A DNA stretch of 64,000 bases from positions 3,720,001 through 3,784,000 of the forward strand of contig NZ_CP071596.1 in NCBI RefSeq assembly GCF_017357105.1, read 5' to 3'. The stretch is from Natronosalvus caseinilyticus (GTDB lineage Archaea; Halobacteriota; Halobacteria; Halobacteriales; Natrialbaceae). How positions within the stretch are numbered: position 1 is the first letter of the stretch; each line of letters starts with the position of its first letter. Position numbers and translations under genes: made by a program. Below, piece by piece: positions 1 to 8,186 of this stretch. The notes beneath the pieces were generated by a model. It had not been told where the DNA came from, made no database searches, and worked only from the letters and a program-made list of their open reading frames with translations.

Positions 1-2
1 CC

Positions 3-1388
3 AGTTACGTCGTTCCGCCGGTCGCCCTCTACGTCGCTCGACGACGCCGGTCCGAGGCCGTAATCGCGGCGGACGACGAGGTGTCTCAATCCGGGTCGAA
101 AACCGACCCGCGTGCCGACCGGCCCGAATCGGTCTCGAGCGGCGAGCGAACGCGGTCCACACGGTCGGTTGAACCGAACGCGGCGACGAGCACGTCTACC
201 GGCGCCGAACCGACGCCATCGACGCGAGGCAAGACGCTCGACCCCGGGCGGGGCACCGATGCCGCCGGCGGGTCAGACGTGGCCTCCACTGACGGCAATG
301 GTACGGACGCCGATTCCGACGCCGGTTCGGACACAGACGCCGATTCAGACACCGATACTGGCAATAACACCGATACGGACACAGACACCGGTACAGACAC
401 CGATACGGACACAGACACCGGTACAGACACCGATACGGACAGCGACGAGGATACGGGCAGCGATGGTACCTCGAGCCGTCCTGGAGAACCACACTGGACC
501 GCCGTCGACAGCCCGACTGACTCCACCCTTCACGACGTCGCCGTCGGCACGGGCGCCATCGCCGTCGGAACCGGCGGAACGGTCCTCGTAGCCACCGACG
601 ACGAGTGGGAAGCAGTCCTCGAGCACGGGCCCGCCGGCCAGGACCAGGACCTCCACGGCGTCGACGTGACGGACGACGGCGGCGTGGCCTGGATTGCCGG
701 CGACGGCGGCGCAGTCGCCCGCCTCGAGATCGCGACCGGGCGCCACACGGACTTCTCCGCCCCGGACGACCGAACCGACAACCTGAGCGGTCTGGCCGCC
801 GCGGGCGCGACCGGCGACGCGACCGTCCTCCTGATTACCGGGTCAGGAGCGGTCGTCAGGGGTCGATACCGGGACGGCGATCTCGCGTGGGCCGAACCCG
901 TCGCGCCCGGCAGCGGCTCGAGCCTCTCCGGCGTGACCCTGCTCGACGCCGAGACCGGGTATTGCTGTGACACCAACGACGGCGTGTTCCGGACCGACGA
1001 CGGCGGCCAGACGTTCGACGCGATCGGCATCGACGGGGCGGAAGGGACGCTGACCGACGTCGTGGCGGACGAGGGCGACGGTGGGGGAGAGGGAGGGGAA
1101 ACGGCGTGTCACGCGAGCACCGACGCCGGCTTCGTCTACCGATACGAGTCGCCCCCGTCCACGTGGACGCCCGACCGCGTCGGCGAGGACGCGATCACGG
1201 CCATCGCTCGAGCGGGGAACCACCTCGTGGCGATCGACGACCAGGGCGGCGTCTACGATCGTCCCGACCGCACGGCCGACTGGGAACACGCCGTGACCGG
1301 CGCGAGCGGCCCCCTCTACGGTGTCGCGACCGGCCCCGGTCGAGCAGTCGCCGTCGGAGAGGGTGGGACTGTGCTCGAGCGGCGGTGA
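3..1388 (+). CDS. Membrane-anchored beta-propeller-like protein, 5' end outside window
   Basis: The reading frame stays open from the left edge through a GTG at 81. The residues before that GTG look like the end of a membrane helix followed by an Arg-rich stop-transfer (VALYVARRR). I therefore treat the gene as cut by the window edge, not as starting at 81. Counting from the GTG, residues about 1-135 are low complexity, rich in Asp, Thr and Gly. Residues about 140-435 contain repeated blades such as VAVGTGGTVLVATDDEW, GDGGAVARLE, GVFRTDDGGQTF and the closing VAVGEGGTVLERR. These resemble the Ycf48/HCF136-like or BNR-type beta-propeller. The protein is probably exposed on the outer face of the membrane and held there by the linker. 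Its function is unknown. An alternative is a secreted stand-alone propeller starting at 81. Confidence 0.6.
   Translation, partial: SYVVPPVALYVARRRRSEAVIAADDEVSQSGSKTDPRADRPESVSSGERTRSTRSVEPNAATSTSTGAEPTPSTRGKTLDPGRGTDAAGGSDVASTDGNGTDADSDAGSDTDADSDTDTGNNTDTDTDTGTDTDTDTDTGTDTDTDSDEDTGSDGTSSRPGEPHWTAVDSPTDSTLHDVAVGTGAIAVGTGGTVLVATDDEWEAVLEHGPAGQDQDLHGVDVTDDGGVAWIAGDGGAVARLEIATGRHTDFSAPDDRTDNLSGLAAAGATGDATVLLITGSGAVVRGRYRDGDLAWAEPVAPGSGSSLSGVTLLDAETGYCCDTNDGVFRTDDGGQTFDAIGIDGAEGTLTDVVADEGDGGGEGGETACHASTDAGFVYRYESPPSTWTPDRVGEDAITAIARAGNHLVAIDDQGGVYDRPDRTADWEHAVTGASGPLYGVATGPGRAVAVGEGGTVLERR
369..440 (+). repeat. 30-bp tandem repeat inside the propeller gene linker
   Basis: A 30-bp unit is repeated exactly at 369-398 and 399-428, with a partial third copy to 440. 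It is in frame and encodes a ten-residue Thr/Asp/Gly unit. The flanking 300-368 region is a degenerate version of the same pattern. Such arrays change length by slippage, so the linker probably varies between strains. Confidence 0.85.
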
Positions 1389-1569
1389 CCGTTTTCGGTT
1401 CTGGTTCCCACTCGAAACGCCAGAGACGAAGCCTCGAGGACCGAATCCTGAGAGGATGGGCCAATTTCTGAGAGGAGAAGTCACGGTCTCGCGCGCATCG
1501 AGACACTCTCGCTCGTGGCGATGGACGGTGACAATCTCGATATGTGAACTGTCGCTCGACTGACTTCGG

Positions 1570-1587
1570 TGAGCCCGTACGGGCTCA
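1570..1587. terminator. 18-bp palindrome in convergent gap, possible terminator
   Basis: TGAGCCC-GTAC-GGGCTCA is a perfect inverted repeat between the ends of the propeller gene and aspS. A second weaker hairpin (CGAGAC...GTCTCG, about 1610-1633) and a third short one (GTCC..GGAC near 1645) follow. The position between two convergent 3' ends suggests transcript ends or mRNA stabilisation. No long T tract is adjacent, so the terminator role is an inference. Confidence 0.4.
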
Positions 1588-1646
1588 GCCGCTGTCGGTC
1601 CGGCGAGACGTCGCTTCGCTTGTCTCGCTGTTCACAGGTCTTCGTC

Positions 1647-2948
1647 CTACGGACTCAGACGCTGGCGATCTCGCGGGAAGAGCACAGCCTCCCGAATGTT
1701 CTCGAGCCCCAGCATCGTCATCACGACGCGCTCGACGCCGTAGGCCCACCCGGCGTGGGGCGGCATCCCGTAGCGGAACATCTTCGTGTAGTAGTCGAAC
1801 TGCTCGGGGTCGAGGCCCTGCTGTTCGAAGCCGGCGACGAGGTTCTCGTAGCGGTGCTCGCGCTGGCCGCCCGAGACCAGTTCCATCCGGGGGTGCATCA
1901 GGTCGAACCCCTTCGAGAGGTCGGGGTCGTCGTCGTGGTCCTGGATGTAGAACGGCTTGATCTCGCTGGGCCAGTCGGTGACGAAGTAGTGGCCGCCGAC
2001 GTCCTCGCCGAGTGCCTTCTCGGCCTCCGTCGAGAGGTCGTCGCCCCAGACCAGCTGCTCGTCGACCTTGCCGGTCGCGTTGACGCGCTCGATGGCCTCC
2101 TCGTAGGTGAGGCGGGGGAACGCCTCGTCGAGTGGCTCGAAGTCGTCGTAGCCGAGCAAGGAGAGTTGCGCTTCGCAGTTCTCGGCGACCGCCTGGTAGG
2201 CGGCCTTGAGCGTACCCTCGCAAACGTCCATCGCCTCGTGGTGGTCGATGAACGCCGACTCGAAGTCGATCATCGTCGCCTCGTTGAGGTGACGGGGCGT
2301 GTTGTGCTCCTCGGCCCGGAAGATCGGCCCGATCTCGAAGACGCGTTCGAGGCCGGAGCCGACCATCAACTGCTTGAACAGCTGCGGGCTCTGGTTCATG
2401 AACGCCTCCTCGCCGAAGTACGTGATGGGGAAGAGTTCGGTGCCGCCCTCGGTCCCGGTGGCGACGATCTTCGGCGTCGTGATCTCGGTACAGCCGACCT
2501 CGCGGAAGTGCTCGCGGACGGCCCGCAGAATTTCGGCGCGGATCTCGAAGATCGCCTGCACGTCGTCCTTGCGGAGGTCGAGCGTCCGGTTGTCGAGTCG
2601 CGTCGAGAGCTCCGCGTCGACCTTCTCGGAGGGATCGAGCGGGAGCTGTGGGTCGGCGGGAGCGACGATCTCGAGGTCCTCGGGCGTAATCTCGACGCCC
2701 GTGGGCGCGCGGGGTTCCTCGGCGACCTCGCCGGTGACGCTAATGACGCTCTCACGGGCGACGTCGAGGCCCGTCTCGACGAGGTCCTCGTCCATCTCGT
2801 CCTTCTCGAACTTGACCTGGATCTTGCCCGAGGTGTCCCGGAGGATCAGGAAAGCGATTCCGCCGAGGTCGCGTACCTCGTGGACCCAGCCGGCGACCGT
2901 CACGTGGTCGCCTGGCTCGGCGTCTGCCGTGTAGGTTCGGTCCTGCAT
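1647..2948 (-). CDS. aspS: Aspartate--tRNA ligase, archaeal type
   Basis: This 433-residue protein charges tRNA-Asp with aspartate using ATP in the cytosol. Archaeal enzymes of this type often also charge tRNA-Asn (non-discriminating). The N-terminal 100 residues are an OB-fold anticodon domain ([18 protein letters not shown]). The class II catalytic core follows, with motif 2 [15 protein letters not shown] and motif 3 in [12 protein letters not shown], and the protein ends in [10 protein letters not shown] as is usual for the family. Two Met codons lie close together. I chose the second (MQDRTY, 2948) because it matches the usual halophile start; the alternative is 2954. The gene is convergent with the propeller gene, and its promoter lies in the short gap before the toxin gene. 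Confidence 0.96.
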   Translation of the reverse strand: MQDRTYTADAEPGDHVTVAGWVHEVRDLGGIAFLILRDTSGKIQVKFEKDEMDEDLVETGLDVARESVISVTGEVAEEPRAPTGVEITPEDLEIVAPADPQLPLDPSEKVDAELSTRLDNRTLDLRKDDVQAIFEIRAEILRAVREHFREVGCTEITTPKIVATGTEGGTELFPITYFGEEAFMNQSPQLFKQLMVGSGLERVFEIGPIFRAEEHNTPRHLNEATMIDFESAFIDHHEAMDVCEGTLKAAYQAVAENCEAQLSLLGYDDFEPLDEAFPRLTYEEAIERVNATGKVDEQLVWGDDLSTEAEKALGEDVGGHYFVTDWPSEIKPFYIQDHDDDPDLSKGFDLMHPRMELVSGGQREHRYENLVAGFEQQGLDPEQFDYYTKMFRYGMPPHAGWAYGVERVVMTMLGLENIREAVLFPRDRQRLSP

Positions 2949-3007
2949 ACCCACCGATTCTCGTAGGCGGGACTTAAGCGCAATCTTTCGCGCTCGCTGG
3001 AGTGCGT

Positions 3008-3379
3008 TCAGTACGGCGTGACCTCGGCATTCGTACGCTGGAACTCCGCGACGTTCCGCGTGACGACAGGCTTGTTCGCTTCGATCGCTGTCGCTGCGAT
3101 CATCGTATCGACCGCACCGATCGGTTGGCCCTCCCGAAGGAGTCGACGATGCTCGGTCGTCGCTCGAGTCGCCTCCTCGAGTCCGTACGGGAGAACGTCG
3201 ACGCGTTCGACGACCGATTGAAAGCGGTCGCGTTTCGAGTTATGGAGGCCACGCCCGACTTCAGTGACCGTCAGAGTCGACATCGAGGCATCTCGCCAAT
3301 CGAGTTCGTCGAGTTTGGCGATGGCTCCAGCGTCATCGGCGAAGAGGTCGATGACGAAACAGCTGTCAAGCAGAACCAT
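3008..3379 (-). CDS. vapC: PIN-domain toxin, VapC-like
   Basis: This 123-residue protein has the PIN fold of VapC ribonucleases. Acidic residues fall where the Mg-binding set is expected: D5 in [13 protein letters not shown]40 in [10 protein letters not shown]91 in [11 protein letters not shown], plus N109 in VVTRNVAEF. Its ATG begins one base after the TAG of the upstream small gene, so the two are co-transcribed as an antitoxin-toxin pair. Members of the family cleave tRNA or rRNA when freed from antitoxin; the target here is unknown. The antitoxin-first order and tight spacing are typical. Confidence 0.88.
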   Translation of the reverse strand: MVLLDSCFVIDLFADDAGAIAKLDELDWRDASMSTLTVTEVGRGLHNSKRDRFQSVVERVDVLPYGLEEATRATTEHRRLLREGQPIGAVDTMIAATAIEANKPVVTRNVAEFQRTNAEVTPY

Positions 3380-3640
3380 CTACGAGTCCTCATCCGCGTC
3401 CGATTCGAGGGCCTCGTCACCGTCGAATCGCCGTTCTACACTCGAGCGGAACGTCTTCGACTGACGACGAACGCGCTCGAGTTCATCGTCATCGACGAGT
3501 CCGATCAGTTCACGAAGCGGGTTCCCGTCTTCCTCGAGCAGCAGTCGGTCGACGACGTCGCTAAAGCTCTCTCCCTCGCGTTTCTCCCGATGTAGCCGAC
3601 GGTACGTCTCGTCGCGGAGACTGATCGTCTTGCTACTCAT
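3380..3640 (-). CDS. vapB: VapB-like antitoxin
   Basis: This 86-residue protein begins MSSKTISLRDETYRRL, resembling the N-terminal DNA-binding strand and helix of archaeal VapB-type antitoxins (the UPF0330/DUF7557-like group). The C-terminal half is highly charged (DGDEALESDADEDS) and would wrap the toxin. Neutralising the downstream PIN toxin and repressing the shared promoter are the expected roles. The start lies beside an AT-rich repeat-bearing promoter at 3641-3677. Confidence 0.82.
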   Translation of the reverse strand: MSSKTISLRDETYRRLHREKREGESFSDVVDRLLLEEDGNPLRELIGLVDDDELERVRRQSKTFRSSVERRFDGDEALESDADEDS

Positions 3641-3677
3641 CTGTATATCTGTGTTTTTATTTCTGTGTATATGTGTC
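3641..3677 (-). promoter_or_regulatory. AT-rich promoter/operator of the vapBC pair
   Basis: On the + strand this stretch holds TGTATAT twice and TCTGTGT twice around a T-rich centre. It is far richer in A/T than its neighbours. It sits directly upstream of the antitoxin start and between two divergent genes, so it can hold the antitoxin promoter and an autoregulatory site. The doubled words suggest a dimer-binding operator. Confidence 0.5.
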
Positions 3678-3757
3678 TTACTGGACCCGTCATACGAGAC
3701 GTCGAAAGCTCAGGAAGCGCCCCTTCCTACTTTGCTCTCCCAGGCGTGTCGAAGCGT

Positions 3758-4240
3758 ATGCAACCGATCAACGTGACTGAGCTCGAGTGGACCGAGTACG
3801 ACCGCGGCGACGCGCGATTCCGGCGGAAACAGCTCTCAGAAGCCGCCGACGCCACCGACCTCGGCTGTAGTCTCTACGAACTCCCGGCGAGTGAGCGCTC
3901 GTGGCCGTACCACTACCACACCGGCAACGAGGAGGCACTGTTCGTCCTGGGCGGCGAGGGGACACTTCGGTGTGAAGACGGACCCGTTCCGCTCGAGCCC
4001 GGTGACTTCGCGGCGTTTCCGGCGAGCGAGGCGGGCGGCCATCGAATCGTCAATGACGGCGACGAACCGCTCCGATACCTGCTCCTCTCGACGATGAACG
4101 AGCCGGACGTGACGGTCTACCCCGAGATGGGAAAGATCGGCGTCTACGCCGGTTCGCCGCCCGGCGGGCGCGACGAACGGTCGGTGCACGGCTACTACCG
4201 GCTCGAGGACGAAGTCGAGTACTGGGACGAGGACGCCTAA
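3758..4240 (+). CDS. Cupin-domain protein
   Basis: This 160-residue protein is a single small beta-barrel. The first cupin motif is seen in YHYHTGNEEALFVLGGEGTL (two metal-type His then Glu), and the second in LEPGDFAAFPASEAGGH (Gly-Asp and a His). These point to a metal-binding cupin like the transcriptional-regulator-associated or sugar-isomerase-like groups, but the substrate cannot be read from sequence. The start MQPINVTELEW was chosen over an upstream in-frame ATG at 3665, because the preceding 31 residues overlap the promoter region of vapBC and look non-coding. The gene is divergent from vapBC and convergent with the P450 gene. Confidence 0.85.
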   Translation: MQPINVTELEWTEYDRGDARFRRKQLSEAADATDLGCSLYELPASERSWPYHYHTGNEEALFVLGGEGTLRCEDGPVPLEPGDFAAFPASEAGGHRIVNDGDEPLRYLLLSTMNEPDVTVYPEMGKIGVYAGSPPGGRDERSVHGYYRLEDEVEYWDEDA

Positions 4241-4266
4241 CGCGCCGCCATCGGACTCCAGGTGGG

Positions 4267-5613
4267 TTACCGCTCCCGAACCGTCATTGGAATCTCCTTC
4301 CTGGGCCGCGCCGTGATCGTCGCCATCAGGTCCAGTTCGGTTCCGGGGACCAACTCGAGGTGGTAGTTCTGGTAAATCGTCGCCAATAGGAGCCGCGCCT
4401 CGAGCATCGCGAACCGGTCGCCGATACAGCGGCGCGGTCCCGCGGCGAACGGGAAGTAGGCCAGTTTCGGGAGTTCGGATTCCATTTCGTCGGTCCAGCG
4501 CTCGGGCCGGAACGCCAGCGGATCGTCGTACCACCGCGGGTCGCGGTGGACGACCCACTGGTGCATCTGGACGGTCGCTCCTGGCGGAATCTCGTAGCCA
4601 CCGATCAAGTCCGGCTTGACCGCCTCGCGGACGATGCTCGGGACCGGCGGGTACAGCCGCATGGACTCCTTCACGACGCGCTCGGTGTAGGTCAACTTCT
4701 CGAGGTCGGCCATCGTCGGCGGCTCCCCCTCCAGGACGGTCTCGAGTTCCTCGACCAGCCGTCGCTCCACCGCGGGATGGGTCGAGAGCAGGTACGCCGT
4801 GAACGTCAGCGAGAGCGCCGTCGTCTCGTGGCCCGCGAGCAGGAGGGTCGTCACCTCGTCGCGGATCTGCTCGTCCGAAAGGTGGTCGCCGCCCTCGGTC
4901 TCGACCTCGAGCAGTTTCGAGATGACGTCGTTGTCGGTCGGGTTCGCCCGCCGTTCGTCGATGAGGTCGTAGATCAGCGAATCGAGGTGCTCCCGTGCGC
5001 GTTCGATCCGCCGTCTCGAGGGCGTCGGGATGCCCGGCGGCAGGATGTAGTGCGAGAGGGTCTCGGAGGCCAGCATGAAGTCGTCGAGCGCCGAGGAGAC
5101 GACGCCGAGGCGCTCGTCGATGCCGACGCCGAACAGCGCCCGGGCGACGATTCGGAGCGTAAGCGTCGACATCTCCTCGTGGAACGGGAGCGTCTCGCCG
5201 TCGGTCCAGGAATCGGTCGTCTCGAGGCCGATGTCGGTCATCATCGTCGCGTACTCCCGGATCCGGTCCGGGTGAAACGCCGGCTGGAGGAGGTGGCGGT
5301 TGCGCCGCCAGACCGCACCCTCGCTGTTGAGGATGCCGTTGCCGGTGATCGGCCGGAGGGTGTTCTGGAACAGGGTCCCCTTGACGTAGTGCTGGTTGTC
5401 TCGGACCAGCACGTGCTCGATGTAGTCGGGGTGGTTGAGCTGGTAGACTGGCCCGATGGGGTCGTCCCAGGAGACGATGTCCCCGTACTCGCGGGCTGTC
5501 TCGGTCATAAACTCGTAGGGTCGACGGAGAAAGGAGAGTTGCGTCCCGACGAACGGCAACCCGTCGGGGCCGGGCGGTCGTCTGCGGTTGGTCGAGTGCG
5601 TCGATGGGGCCAT
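4267..5613 (-). CDS. Cytochrome P450
   Basis: This 448-residue heme monooxygenase has an I-helix oxygen-activation motif AGHETT at 260-265, the ExxR pair E316-R319 in KESMRLYPP, a PERW motif near 370-373, and the heme-thiolate loop FPFAAGPRRCIGDRFA with the axial Cys at 396. The N terminus lacks a membrane helix and opens with a Pro-rich hinge, RRPPGPDGLP, so the enzyme is probably soluble. The substrate is unknown. The gene lies 96 bp downstream of the GGGP synthase gene on the same strand. This makes a lipid or terpenoid substrate an attractive but untested idea. No dedicated redox partner is adjacent; a ferredoxin lies at 24.1 kb. Confidence 0.95.
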   Translation of the reverse strand: MAPSTHSTNRRRPPGPDGLPFVGTQLSFLRRPYEFMTETAREYGDIVSWDDPIGPVYQLNHPDYIEHVLVRDNQHYVKGTLFQNTLRPITGNGILNSEGAVWRRNRHLLQPAFHPDRIREYATMMTDIGLETTDSWTDGETLPFHEEMSTLTLRIVARALFGVGIDERLGVVSSALDDFMLASETLSHYILPPGIPTPSRRRIERAREHLDSLIYDLIDERRANPTDNDVISKLLEVETEGGDHLSDEQIRDEVTTLLLAGHETTALSLTFTAYLLSTHPAVERRLVEELETVLEGEPPTMADLEKLTYTERVVKESMRLYPPVPSIVREAVKPDLIGGYEIPPGATVQMHQWVVHRDPRWYDDPLAFRPERWTDEMESELPKLAYFPFAAGPRRCIGDRFAMLEARLLLATIYQNYHLELVPGTELDLMATITARPRKEIPMTVRER

Positions 5614-5709
5614 ACGGTAGTTAGGAAGGCTGACGGGTTACCTTTTGTCGTCCAGGGTTCGCGTGAGGCCAGGAGGGAACGTGACTCGAGGACGATCACC
5701 GTCCGCCGA

Positions 5710-6411
5710 TCAGGCGTCGTTCGCCGCTTTTACCGTCTCGCGAACTGCGTCCACGCCCTCGTCGTGTGCGAGGTTGCCGACGACGATCACGTCTGCGTGG
5801 GTGGCCATCCGGTGTGCCGAGTCGTAGTCGTGGATGCCGCCGCCGTAGAACAGCGCCGATTCCTCGAGGCTCTCCGCGGCCGCCTCGACGACCGACTCCT
5901 CGCCGTAGGTGCCCGAGTACTCGACGTAGACGATTTCCTGGCCGAACATCTGCTCGGCGATGGTAGCGTAGGCGGCCACGTCGTCCGCTGCAAGGTCACA
6001 GTCGGCCTCCGTCAACGTGGCGACGTCCGCCTCCGGGTTCATGACGATGTAGGCCTCCATGTACGTTCGATCCCACTCGAGGTCGCCCTCCAGGCGGACC
6101 CACTCCTTGTGGGCGCCGGTGATCCAGAACGGTGACCCGGCGTTGAAGACCGTCGGGATGAGGTAGCCCTCGAGGCCGTCGTTCTCGACGACGACGCTCG
6201 GGTTCGAGGGCTCCTGGTAGAGGGGCACGTCGTGCTCGGCGCAGGCCTCGATGACGGCCGTCATGTTCTCTTCGGTCATCCCCATCGTCCCGCCGACTTC
6301 GATGGCGTCGGTGCCGGTCGCACAGAGGTCGCCGTAGGTCACGCCCTCGGGTAGGTCCTTGTCGGGATCGAGTTTGAGGATGTGGTTCCAGTCCGCCCAG
6401 GGTGCAGTCAT
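5710..6411 (-). CDS. Geranylgeranylglyceryl phosphate synthase (PcrB family)
   Basis: This 233-residue TIM-barrel enzyme joins sn-glycerol-1-phosphate to geranylgeranyl diphosphate, the first committed ether-bond step of archaeal membrane lipids. Recognisable parts are the HILKLDPDK start, [11 protein letters not shown], the [12 protein letters not shown] phosphate/isoprenoid motif, [13 protein letters not shown] and the final [10 protein letters not shown] glycine-phosphate loop. The start [10 protein letters not shown] at 6411 was preferred to an in-frame ATG at 6438, because a TATA-like TTTTGC lies about 25-30 bp upstream, giving a leaderless transcript. The geranylgeranyl reductase at 22.5-24 kb acts later in the same pathway. 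Confidence 0.95.
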   Translation of the reverse strand: MTAPWADWNHILKLDPDKDLPEGVTYGDLCATGTDAIEVGGTMGMTEENMTAVIEACAEHDVPLYQEPSNPSVVVENDGLEGYLIPTVFNAGSPFWITGAHKEWVRLEGDLEWDRTYMEAYIVMNPEADVATLTEADCDLAADDVAAYATIAEQMFGQEIVYVEYSGTYGEESVVEAAAESLEESALFYGGGIHDYDSAHRMATHADVIVVGNLAHDEGVDAVRETVKAANDA

Positions 6412-6555
6412 ACCGACCCGTTTCTCGGTCTCGAGCAAAAGTTCTGCGAATCGGCGGCTCTCCGTCGGCTTCGGGCACCTGATCAGCGAACCGTCGGCGG
6501 TTCCCGATCGTAGTCGTTGATCGATCAGGCGATTCTATAGAGACAGTGCCCTAAA

Positions 6556-6570
6556 CTATAGAAAATATAG
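6556..6570. promoter_or_regulatory. AT-rich inverted repeat CTATA-N5-TATAG, copy 1
   Basis: CTATAGAAAATATAG lies in the 230-bp gap between the GGGP synthase start and the DICT gene stop. An almost identical site, with one base changed in the spacer, occurs at 56997-57011. A further CTATAG lies at 6535. The arms are short but the shared spacer suggests a protein-binding site rather than chance. Confidence 0.3.
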
Positions 6571-6641
6571 TGAATCTCTCATCGACGCTGACTGGACCTC
6601 ACGCCACCGATACGAACGACTATTCGAGGGATTCGAGCACC

Positions 6642-7346
6642 CTATTCGACGGCCTCGAGCGCCTCCAGGATCTCTCCGACCAGGCCGGGGTCGTACGTCC
6701 AGAACCCGAGAAATCCCGACTCGCGTTCGCGGGCCACGAGCGCACACGCCTGCATCGGGTCCTCGCCGCCGTCGAACGCCAGACACCAGAACGGGGCGAG
6801 GGCGCCCGCTTCGTCCCGGTGGTAACGTACGTTCTCGAGCGACGGCGGCTCCCAGTCCGGGCGGCCGTAGACGTGCACTTCGAGGTTGGTTTCCTCGCCG
6901 AGTCGTCGGTAGAGCGGCACCTGGTGCTCGAAGGCCGACAGCCGCTGGAAACCGACGCGTAGCGTCCCCCGGCCCATCCGGAAGGCACGGTCCTCGATCT
7001 CGCGGCTGGTAGCCAGCAGCTGTCGGCGATCGAGGGCGGTAAACAGCGTCTCCTCGAGCACCTCGAGGAGTGCGCGGTACCCCTCGGACAGGCCCGTCCG
7101 ATCCGTCGGGCGAATTACCGGCGGCTCGAGCAGTTGCTCCAGTGTCTCGAGTCCGATTGCGCCGACGAACGTCTCTCCGTCGTAGATAGTGACGAACGGC
7201 GACGGTCCGTGAGGCGGCAGTTTGCGGTGGACGACCGTCACGTTTCGCGCGGCGAGTCGGTCCGAGAGGTCCGTCGCGTCCGCGTCGCTGTAGACGGTGA
7301 GCCACTTGCGTCGGCGTTCGACCGCTTCGATGTAGGTATCGAGCAT
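6642..7346 (-). CDS. DICT sensory-domain protein
   Basis: This 234-residue soluble protein matches the DICT (diguanylate cyclase/two-component) sensory domain found in many halophile signalling proteins. Supporting segments are the start MLDTYIEAVERRRKWLTVY, FVTIYDGETFVGAIGLETLE, FRMGRGTLRVGFQRLS, LEVHVYGRPDW and FWCLAFDGGEDPMQACALVA. The ligand is unknown. The gene lies 70 bp downstream of a winged-helix gene on the same strand, so they probably form a sensor/regulator pair. No membrane segment or output domain is seen within this protein. Confidence 0.8.
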   Translation of the reverse strand: MLDTYIEAVERRRKWLTVYSDADATDLSDRLAARNVTVVHRKLPPHGPSPFVTIYDGETFVGAIGLETLEQLLEPPVIRPTDRTGLSEGYRALLEVLEETLFTALDRRQLLATSREIEDRAFRMGRGTLRVGFQRLSAFEHQVPLYRRLGEETNLEVHVYGRPDWEPPSLENVRYHRDEAGALAPFWCLAFDGGEDPMQACALVARERESGFLGFWTYDPGLVGEILEALEAVE

Positions 7347-7416
7347 GGGCCGTTGATGGTGCTGGTGGTGGGTTCCGAAATCGGCCGCTCGAGGGGCGAC
7401 GGTGACATTCCGACGA

Positions 7417-7791
7417 CTACGCGGTCTCGGCTTCGATCGCGCGACGGACGAGCGCCTTCGCCGGCTCCGGAACGGTCGCGAGCGAGACCTCTCCGCTCTC
7501 GTTGTCGTACGCTACCAGCCCGGCATCCGAGAGCAGGGGAAGGTGTCTGTGGACCAGCGAGAGTTCGTGCTGGCGCCGTCGGTCGGGAGCGACCATCGTT
7601 TCGGTCGTCGTCTCCCACCCGGCGAGGACGTCCGCCAGTTCGTCGACCGAACACTCCTCGCGCTCGAGCAGGTAATAAAGCACGCGCCGGCGCGGGCGTT
7701 CAGAGAGCGCCCGATAAAACGAATCACTGGCCAGTAATGGTGCCGTTTCGACGTAGTCCTCCTCGTCTATTGCGGGTTCGTCTTCGGGCAT
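7417..7791 (-). CDS. Winged-helix regulator, DUF7344-like
   Basis: This 124-residue protein has a winged-helix DNA-binding fold like the haloarchaeal DUF7344 group. FYRALSERPRRRVLYYLLE forms the first helices, ECSVDELADVLAGWE the turn and support helix, and ELSLVHRHLPLLSDAGLVAY the recognition helix and wing. The acidic start is typical of halophile proteins. It is the first gene of a probable two-gene unit with the DICT protein, suggesting a small signalling module. A TATA-like AATAAT lies upstream near 7840 on the coding strand. Confidence 0.8.
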   Translation of the reverse strand: MPEDEPAIDEEDYVETAPLLASDSFYRALSERPRRRVLYYLLEREECSVDELADVLAGWETTTETMVAPDRRRQHELSLVHRHLPLLSDAGLVAYDNESGEVSLATVPEPAKALVRRAIEAETA

Positions 7792-8186
7792 GTATTCACC
7801 GGCGTCGAGTGCGAGCGTGGATCAGTGCTCGACCATTATTCGCCAGGCTGTTCTGTGGACGCCAGGGGTCACGCGGCCTGTTAATACGCGAACATTACAG
7901 TACGACGCGCAATAAGCGATTTCCCCGCCACGCGTGACGTTCTCGGTCGTACACGTAAACGAGACACGTAAATTATACTGCAACGCGCACAGGACCCGAA
8001 ACCGGCCTCGAGAAGGGCTTTGACGGCTCATTCCCTCGCCGATTCGTGGGTGAGAATAGAGAGGCGCCGTCAGTTCGACGCTTTCGTTCGGTCAGACGAG
8101 TCGCTCGTCCTCTCCCGAGCGTCGACTGTGGGATGAAACCGGTATCCGAATCCGGTTTCACCAGGCAGTTCAGGTCTGGAACAGCA
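7792..8186. other. 395-bp gap without a credible gene
   Basis: The gap separates the DUF7344-like gene start from the aldehyde dehydrogenase stop. The 7880-7990 part is AT-rich and carries a direct repeat of ACACGTAAA about 13 bp apart (7948-7970). The right end has the hairpin listed at 8134-8160. Reading frames here are short, biased differently from the genes around them, and resemble nothing I recognise. Confidence 0.6.
8134..8160 (-). terminator. Hairpin after the aldehyde dehydrogenase gene
   Basis: TGAAACCGG and CCGGTTTCA form a perfect 9-bp inverted repeat around a 9-nt loop, 26 bp after the stop codon of the minus-strand aldehyde dehydrogenase gene. It would fold in the mRNA 3' end. 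A role in termination or mRNA protection is inferred from position only. Confidence 0.5.

Noticed and set aside
369-440. Repeat in the first gene as a mobile or CRISPR element
   Set aside because: It is in frame and codes for a low-complexity linker; slippage explains it.
1569-2966. Long plus-strand open frame opposite aspS
   Set aside because: It is a mirror of the aspS codon bias; aspS has all class II motifs and the opposite frame resembles nothing.
4546-6135. 529-codon plus-strand frame across the P450 and GGGP synthase genes
   Set aside because: It runs over two recognised minus-strand genes and is Arg/Val-rich shadow sequence.
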